A stretch of DNA of 28,298 nt from JAMCZU01 sp964479405 (GTDB lineage Bacteria; Patescibacteriota; UBA1384; UBA12157; JAENIV01): assembly GCA_964479405.1 (NCBI GenBank), contig CAYZMA010000009.1:1-28298 (forward strand), given 5' to 3'. Each line of letters opens with the position of its first letter. The first letter of the stretch is position 1. Shown piece by piece: positions 27,992-28,298 of the stretch. A program made the translations under genes and the position numbers. The notes under the pieces were generated by a model. That model was given only the letters and a program-made list of their open reading frames with translations. It was not told the DNA's origin and did no database searches.

Positions 27992-28298
27992 ATGAAAGAG
28001 ATAAAGATAAAACCGATTGGTTATGTTAAAAATAATGTCATTGAGAATCGATTTGGCGGGTTTGGGAAAGAAATTTCAACGATTCAGTTGGAGAAAAGTT
28101 ATAGCGGCGCGCTGAAGGGCATCAAGAACTATTCCCATGTCATAATTGTTTATTGGATGGACAAAGTAAAAGAACAGGTGATTGTACATCGCCCGCAGGG
28201 CAACCCAGAAGTACCGATAGTCGGCATATTTGCCTGTCGCTGTCCGCAAAGGCCAAATCCGATTGGCATTACCACAGTGAAATTATTGGAGCAAAAGG
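27992..28298 (+). CDS. trmO: TrmO/TsaA-like tRNA methyltransferase, 3' end outside window
   Basis: TrmO (TsaA/VirR-like fold) methylates N6 of t6A37 in tRNA, using S-adenosylmethionine. The 102 codons present show the family start (IKPIGYVKNN), the ALKGIKNYSHVIIVYWMDK stretch, and the signature FACRCPQRPNPIGITTVKLLE around residues 77-97. The ATG at 27992 has GAAGGA (27981-27986) upstream. The gene runs off the right edge; normal members have roughly 130-230 residues, so the remainder is missing. Its position next to a tRNA gene may be chance. Confidence 0.93.
   Translation, partial: MKEIKIKPIGYVKNNVIENRFGGFGKEISTIQLEKSYSGALKGIKNYSHVIIVYWMDKVKEQVIVHRPQGNPEVPIVGIFACRCPQRPNPIGITTVKLLEQK

Noticed and set aside
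1..28298. CRISPR array or insertion sequence
   Set aside because: No regularly spaced direct repeats with spacers and no transposase gene are seen. The repeats present are short palindromes and AT-rich spacers.

Overview
The window looks like a metagenome-derived scaffold (two 10-base N gaps) from a low-GC, small-genome bacterium of the Patescibacteria/CPR type. The reasons are compact genes, a PrgI/TraC/VirB4-like secretion cluster followed by a giant membrane-anchored protein, a NIF3-like protein behind metK, a YidC of only 270 residues, and frequent TTG/GTG or nearly leaderless starts. The lineage is inferred from gene content and style. No rRNA is present to fix it.

Layout. 1-2.3 kb: two unrecognised genes with visibly higher GC than the rest. 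2.3-4.6 kb (minus): metK and a NIF3-family gene, translationally coupled, behind a TTGACA promoter and a long foldable leader. 4.7-10.1 kb (plus): a cluster of PrgI, a TraC-like N-terminal protein, a VirB4-type ATPase, a transglycosylase/CHAP wall hydrolase and a membrane-anchored beta-propeller. 10.1-12.5 kb: an accessory patch with two related secreted DINGDG proteins on the minus strand, each with the same promoter layout. They bracket an orphan XRE regulator and a type II toxin-antitoxin pair. Two exact 43-bp hairpin repeats bound the middle. 12.6-18.5 kb: one 1,985-codon gene for a membrane-anchored, repeat-rich protein whose predicted M15-type zinc ligands lie about 1,575 residues apart. 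18.7-21.4 kb: a DciA-like gene, an HExxH metallopeptidase, a NYN-domain protein, a membrane-anchored unknown, and two copies of a ~60-nt self-terminating RNA supported by compensatory changes. 21.4-28.3 kb: the replication-origin region. recF, dnaN and dnaA run leftward; rpmH, rnpA, yidD, yidC, khpB, tRNA-Ser(CGA) and trmO run rightward. DnaA boxes lie on both sides of dnaA.

How it works together. The origin block is the classical dnaA-dnaN-recF / rpmH-rnpA-yidD-yidC-jag arrangement, with nine perfect 9-mer DnaA boxes in two clusters and an AT-rich stretch with TAG/TAA triplets next to the boxes between dnaA and dnaN. The secretion block supplies an energised membrane machine (PrgI, TraC-like, VirB4) and a wall-opening enzyme. 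The giant protein probably works at the cell surface with it. Short dispersed elements (TCATTGCGAG-type repeats, CCCACTT-hairpin repeats, the RNA cassettes) sit at gene 3' ends and in two cases supply the last codons of the neighbouring gene.

Main cautions. dnaA is interrupted by a scaffold gap whose two flanks both encode the same ~30-residue segment with clearly different sequence, so the join may be chimeric. Several gene starts were chosen by ribosome-binding site rather than by longest reading frame.
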